Source: JAQGMV01 sp050260255 (GTDB lineage Bacteria > Pseudomonadota > Gammaproteobacteria > Burkholderiales > SG8-41). Taken from it: a DNA stretch of 18,722 nt. The notes beneath the pieces were generated by a model that was not told the origin of the DNA, did no database searches, and saw only the letters and a list, made by a program, of their open reading frames with translations. Below, piece after piece: positions 16,259 to 18,722 of this stretch. The number at the start of each line of letters is the position of its first letter. Positions within the stretch are counted from its first letter, which is position 1. The translations under genes were made by a program, and so were the position numbers. The stretch spans positions 1 to 18,722 of the forward strand of contig JBLNBW010000116.1 of NCBI GenBank assembly GCA_050260255.1, read 5' to 3'.

Positions 16259-16507
16259 CTACTTGATGTTGAGCAGCGCCATCGCTTTGGCGAGGGTGTC
16301 CACCGATTCCTGGTGTTTGCCTGCCTTGTGCAGCGCTTCGCCTTCCGCGCGGTATTTCTTTACTTCCGCCATTTGGGCGTCGGTGAGCTTCGGGTTCTTG
16401 CTCATCGCCTCGTCGATTTTCTTCATATCGGCGGGGCAGTGAAACGCGTAAGCGAGCGTGCTCGACAGGGCAAGGGATGCAGCAACGACCACATGCTTGA
16501 GCTTCAT
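16259..16507 (-). CDS. Small exported protein of unknown function (82 aa)
   Basis: I do not recognise a characterised function. The 82-residue product has a clear signal peptide (MKLKHVVVAASLALSSTLAYA, cleavage after residue 21), leaving a 61-residue periplasmic protein. The mature part starts FHCPADMKK and has a single cysteine, Cys24. The rest is predicted helical and charged. Residues 52-79 (for example AEGEALHKAGKHQESVDTLA) look like one tetratricopeptide-type helical hairpin. ATG 16507 has a near-ideal ribosome site, GGAGGAGT, 5 nt upstream, and a strong promoter precedes it. The gene stands alone, divergent from the Nudix gene. The clear expression and export signals make this a real gene rather than a chance frame. 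Confidence 0.85.
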   Translation of the reverse strand: MKLKHVVVAASLALSSTLAYAFHCPADMKKIDEAMSKNPKLTDAQMAEVKKYRAEGEALHKAGKHQESVDTLAKAMALLNIK

Positions 16508-16540
16508 GGTTTACTCCTCCGGTTTGGATACAGCGTCGCC

Positions 16541-16568
16541 AGTGTAAAGACGCCGGGGCGGCTGTCAA
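16541..16568 (-). promoter_or_regulatory. Sigma-70 promoter of the small exported protein gene
   Basis: On the minus strand a perfect -35 TTGACA (16568-16563) is followed after 16 bp by TACACT (16546-16541), which matches the -10 consensus at four of six positions. Transcription would start near 16534, giving a leader of about 27 nt that contains the strong ribosome site. This is the best promoter match I found in the window. Confidence 0.7.
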
Positions 16569-16581
16569 TGCTGCGTCGTCG

Positions 16582-16611
16582 ATGACGTCGTGCTGCGATC
16601 GCAGGTACAAT
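16582..16611 (+). promoter_or_regulatory. Sigma-70 promoter candidate for the Nudix-ybaK pair
   Basis: ATGACG (16582-16587, four of six to TTGACA) and TACAAT (16606-16611, five of six to TATAAT) are separated by 18 bp. Transcription would start near 16618, about 25 nt before the TTG start of the Nudix gene. The -35 element lies only 13 bp from the -35 of the divergent promoter, so the two could compete or share a regulator. Confidence 0.5.
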
Positions 16612-16642
16612 TTGACGCGTTGCGTTCGCCCGGCTTCCCCCT

Positions 16643-17275
16643 TTGCCTTCAACACCCGGCCATACCGCTTTATTCCCGCTGATTCGCGAGGAATTCGAAC
16701 GCCGCCTTGCGCGTCCCGCGCCGGCGCCTGAGGCGACGGACAAGCACCTTTTCGGGCTGCCGCGCGGGGCGAAGGCCACCGAGGCCGCCGTCATGCTGCC
16801 ATTGGTGCACAGGGAAGGTGCGGTTTATGTCCTCCTCACGCAGCGCACTGCACATCTGGCGGATCATGCCGGGCAGATCAGCTTTCCCGGAGGGCGGGTC
16901 GAGCCCGAGGACCCCGACCGTGAGGCGACCGCCTTGCGCGAGACGGAAGAGGAGATCGGACTGCCGCGCGAGCGCATCGACGTGCTCGGCCGGCTGCCGC
17001 TCTACGAAGTGCCTTCGGGGTTTCGCATCACCCCGGTCGTGGGCTGGATAGAGGCGCCTTTCGCGTTGCAGCCCGACGCGTTCGAGGTGGCCGATGTGTT
17101 CGAAGTGCCGGTCGAGCACTTTCTGCGTCCGGAGAATTACGTGCGCCGCGAATACCACTTTCGCGGCCGTCACCGCCACTACATGGCCGTGCCGTACCAC
17201 GGCCGCTATATCTGGGGCGCCACCGCGGGCATGCTCTATACCTTTTGCCGTGCCATGCTGGCAGAGAGCCGCTGA
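16643..17275 (+). CDS. Nudix hydrolase, CoA pyrophosphatase type
   Basis: This 210-residue Nudix protein resembles NudL/YeaB (192 aa in E. coli), which splits CoA and its derivatives to phosphopantetheine and 3',5'-ADP. The CoA-specific signature LLTQRTAHLADHAGQISFPGG (64-84) precedes the Nudix box. That box reads GGRVEPEDPDREATALRE then TEEEIGL (83-106) and has a slightly lengthened first spacer, as in this subfamily. The catalytic RExxEE glutamates are present. The frame from the upstream stop (16613) contains no ATG or GTG before conserved sequence, so I place the start at TTG 16643, without a visible Shine-Dalgarno; the exact start is uncertain. The stop TGA shares one base with the ATG of ybaK (TGATG), so the two are translationally coupled. 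Confidence 0.87.
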   Translation: MPSTPGHTALFPLIREEFERRLARPAPAPEATDKHLFGLPRGAKATEAAVMLPLVHREGAVYVLLTQRTAHLADHAGQISFPGGRVEPEDPDREATALRETEEEIGLPRERIDVLGRLPLYEVPSGFRITPVVGWIEAPFALQPDAFEVADVFEVPVEHFLRPENYVRREYHFRGRHRHYMAVPYHGRYIWGATAGMLYTFCRAMLAESR

Positions 17276-17763
17276 TGGCACCGCCCAAAGTGCCGTCCAC
17301 GCCGGCGGTGCTCGCGCTGCGTGCGGCACGCGTTCCGTTTGCGCCCCATTTCTACACCTACGAGGAGCGCGGCGGCACGGCGGTCTCGTCGCGCGAACTC
17401 GGCGTCGACGAGCACGCGGTGGTCAAGACGCTGGTCATGGCCGACGAGAACGAGCGCCCGCTCATCGTGCTCATGCATGGGGACATGAAGGTGTCGACCA
17501 AGGCGCTCGCGCGCACGCTGGGCGTGAAACGCGTAGAGCCGTGCCGTCCCGACATCGCCACTAAGCATTCGGGCTACCAGGTGGGCGGCACGTCGCCGTT
17601 CGGGACGCGCAAGCGCATGCCGGTGTACGTCGAGCGGACGATCTTGACGCTGCCGCGCATCTACATCAACGGCGGCAGCCGCGGATTCCTGGTCGAAATC
17701 GATCCTGCCGCGATTACCGCAGTGCTGGGCGCGACGCCGGTCGATGTCGCGATTCCGGACTGA
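17275..17763 (+). CDS. ybaK: Aminoacyl-tRNA deacylase YbaK/EbsC family
   Basis: This 162-residue protein of the YbaK/ProX editing superfamily hydrolyses mischarged tRNA, classically Cys-tRNA(Pro) made by prolyl-tRNA synthetase. Lys51 in VVKTLV corresponds to the essential lysine of YbaK. The GYQVGGTSPFG motif (100-110) forms the conserved substrate pocket, and IYINGGSRG (129-137) is also typical. The ATG at 17275 overlaps the Nudix stop by one base and has AGAGAG just upstream. A longer in-frame start at 17245 would lie inside the Nudix coding region and adds nothing conserved. The protein is cytoplasmic. Confidence 0.93.
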   Translation: MAPPKVPSTPAVLALRAARVPFAPHFYTYEERGGTAVSSRELGVDEHAVVKTLVMADENERPLIVLMHGDMKVSTKALARTLGVKRVEPCRPDIATKHSGYQVGGTSPFGTRKRMPVYVERTILTLPRIYINGGSRGFLVEIDPAAITAVLGATPVDVAIPD

Positions 17764-17791
17764 CACAGTGAGAATCGGGCAATTCGCGCGG

Positions 17792-17820
17792 TTGCCTTGG
17801 CCGAGGTTCGCCGGTATAAA
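17792..17820 (+). promoter_or_regulatory. Sigma-70 promoter of the Gre-family gene
   Basis: TTGCCT (17792-17797) and TATAAA (17815-17820) are separated by an ideal 17 bp. Transcription would start near 17827, leaving a 5' leader of only about 23 nt before ATG 17850. The -35 overlaps the right arm of a weak inverted repeat, GGCAA/TTGCC (17778-17782 and 17792-17796). Confidence 0.65.
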
Positions 17821-17849
17821 GGACGATAGGACAGCACAGCGGGTCCGCC

Positions 17850-18359
17850 ATGAGCCGGGCATTTGTCAAAGAGAGCGACGATGATCTCACCGCCGGGGAA
17901 TTGCCCGAGCGGCCGGTCTCCCCGCACGTCAATTACGTGACGCCCCACGGGCTCGAGATGCTGCAGAACCGCCTGAAGGAGCTGCAGGACCGTCACGAAG
18001 ACGTGAAGCGCCGTTCCGAGGAAGACTCGGCGGCCAAGCAGGCGATGCGCGAGATCGACCGCGATCTGCGCTACGTCCATGCTCAGCTCGAGCGCGCGGT
18101 GGTTGTAGACCCGGCGCAGCAACCGCGCGACGAAGTGCATTTCGGCGCTTCGGTCACCATCGAGGACGAGGACGGTGTTACGCACGAGTTCACGCTCGTC
18201 GGCGACGACGAAGCGGACGTGTCCGCCGGCAGGATCAGCTGGGCCTCGCCGCTAGCCCGCGCGCTTATGAACGGCAGGGTCGGCGACACGATCACGTGGC
18301 GGCGGCCCGCCGGCGAAACCGAGGTCGAGATACTCAGCATACGTTACCCGGACGCGTAG
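17850..18359 (+). CDS. GreA/GreB-family transcription elongation factor, shortened coiled coil
   Basis: This 169-residue protein has a C-terminal Gre FKBP-like domain (about 95-168). The domain contains VHFGASVTIEDEDGVTHEFTLVG and ISWASPLARALMNGRVGDTI, both very close to GreB. The N-terminal half has a 30-residue leader (SRAFVKESDDD, then LPERPVSPHVNYVTPHG) and a helical hairpin at about 32-86, including REIDRDLRYVHAQLE, also as in GreB. By eye the hairpin is about 13 residues shorter than in GreB. It lacks the G-D-x-x-E-N tip motif whose acids coordinate the catalytic magnesium in the RNA polymerase channel. Only an E57-E58-D59 cluster lies near the turn. It should still bind RNA polymerase but may not stimulate RNA cleavage. 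The ATG has no strong Shine-Dalgarno. Confidence 0.88.
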   Translation: MSRAFVKESDDDLTAGELPERPVSPHVNYVTPHGLEMLQNRLKELQDRHEDVKRRSEEDSAAKQAMREIDRDLRYVHAQLERAVVVDPAQQPRDEVHFGASVTIEDEDGVTHEFTLVGDDEADVSAGRISWASPLARALMNGRVGDTITWRRPAGETEVEILSIRYPDA

Positions 18360-18362
18360 GCC

Positions 18363-18398
18363 GGCTGCGGCGCGGGGCGCCGCGCCCGAGTCGCAGCC
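18363..18398 (+). terminator. Nested GC-rich hairpin after the Gre-family gene
   Basis: GGCTGC (18363-18368) pairs with GCAGCC (18393-18398), and inside it GGCGCGG (18369-18375) pairs with CCGCGCC (18380-18386) around a 4-nt loop. This would be a stable stem with one bulge, starting 3 nt after the stop codon. There is no T-tract, so termination is plausible but unproven. It lies 30 nt before the next start codon. Confidence 0.4.
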
Positions 18399-18428
18399 CA
18401 GAACTGCGATCGGCAACATAAGAACTCC

Positions 18429-18722
18429 ATGAAATTTCTTTCTCTCGTCATTGCGCTGCTGATCGAGCAGGCGCGCCCGCTGCGCAAGGGCAATCCCGTC
18501 TACCTGGCATTTGCGCGTTATACCGAAGCGCTGGAAGCGCATTTCAATGCGGCCGAATATCGCCAGGGAATGCTCGCGTGGCTGCTCGCAGTGTTGCCTC
18601 CCGCGATCGCGGTGGCGTTCATATATCTGATGCTGCTCCGGCTCTCGCCCTTCATCGCCCTCGCATGGAGCATCCTGGTCCTGTACGTGACGATGGGGTT
18701 TCGTCAGTTCAGTCATTACTAC
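18429..18722 (+). CDS. CobD/CbiB-family membrane protein (N-terminal part, cut by window end)
   Basis: An ATG at 18429 opens a frame that stays open to the last base, giving 98 residues. It begins MKFLSLVIALLIEQARPL and continues through GNPVYLAFARYTEALEAHFNA. A long hydrophobic region follows (about 48-88, including WLLAVLPPAIAVAFIYLML), ending ..LYVTMGFRQFSHYY. This pattern, with the LLIEQARPL opening and VLYVTxGFRQFSH, is what I associate with the CobD/CbiB-related proteins of betaproteobacteria. CobD/CbiB proper makes adenosylcobinamide, but these relatives occur without cobalamin genes and their role is uncertain (AmpE-like proteins are also related). No cobalamin genes are visible here. 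A strong ribosome site is not evident. Confidence 0.75.
   Translation, partial: MKFLSLVIALLIEQARPLRKGNPVYLAFARYTEALEAHFNAAEYRQGMLAWLLAVLPPAIAVAFIYLMLLRLSPFIALAWSILVLYVTMGFRQFSHYY

Noticed and set aside
1..18722. CRISPR arrays, tRNA/rRNA genes, insertion sequences, toxin-antitoxin or phage genes
   Set aside because: I found no regularly spaced repeats, no cloverleaf-like tRNA segment, no transposase motif and no terminal inverted repeats. Gene content is core metabolism and envelope genes throughout.

Overview
The window is high-GC, densely packed bacterial chromosome with no mobile elements, CRISPR arrays, tRNA or rRNA genes that I can see. Gene content points to a proteobacterium, most likely a betaproteobacterium or a close relative that can oxidise sulfide. 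The basis is a ClpA C-terminus, the TamA/TamB outer-membrane assembly pair, a MaeB malic enzyme-phosphotransacetylase hybrid, class II fumarase FumC, a GreA/GreB-family factor followed by a CobD/CbiB-family membrane protein, and flavocytochrome c sulfide dehydrogenase. This taxonomic call is an inference from gene families, not from a marker gene.

Layout. Positions 1-591 hold the end of clpA (+), closed by a perfect 14-bp hairpin. Positions 686-2297 hold a two-gene operon (+) for flavocytochrome c sulfide dehydrogenase: a monohaem cytochrome (fccA) and an FAD subunit (fccB). It converges, with only 3 bp between stop codons, on a long run of minus-strand genes. In transcription order that run is tamA (11096-9303), tamB (9300-5563), proline iminopeptidase (5511-4540), a fumarylacetoacetate-hydrolase family enzyme (4472-3579), a 3-mercaptopyruvate-type sulfurtransferase (3564-2722) and a DUF2784 membrane protein (2693-2301). 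A divergent intergenic region (11097-11250) separates tamA from maeB (+, 11251-13545). maeB is followed by fumC (13604-15007), a short-chain dehydrogenase (15042-15755) and a GFA-domain zinc protein (15799-16212). A hairpin lies between the GFA gene and a convergent gene for a tiny exported protein (16507-16259, -). A divergent promoter region then leads into a translationally coupled Nudix hydrolase/YbaK pair (16643-17763). The window ends with a Gre-family factor under its own promoter (17850-18359) and the start of a CobD/CbiB-family gene (18429 to the window end).

How the genes fit together. FccAB would oxidise sulfide in the periplasm and pass electrons to c-type cytochromes. The nearby sulfurtransferase is a second sulfur-handling enzyme, but co-regulation is not shown. 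TamA and TamB form one envelope-spanning machine. MaeB and FumC both act on the malate node of central carbon metabolism. The rest look like housekeeping genes.

Most of the window is ordinary core genome, and I do not see a clearly new multi-gene system. The points most worth a second look are the small exported protein of unknown function with a near-consensus promoter, the Gre-family factor with a shortened coiled coil and no recognisable catalytic tip motif, the combined Tat and lipobox signals on FccB, and an 11-glycine tract near the C-terminus of TamB. No stretch longer than about 155 bases lacks a gene.
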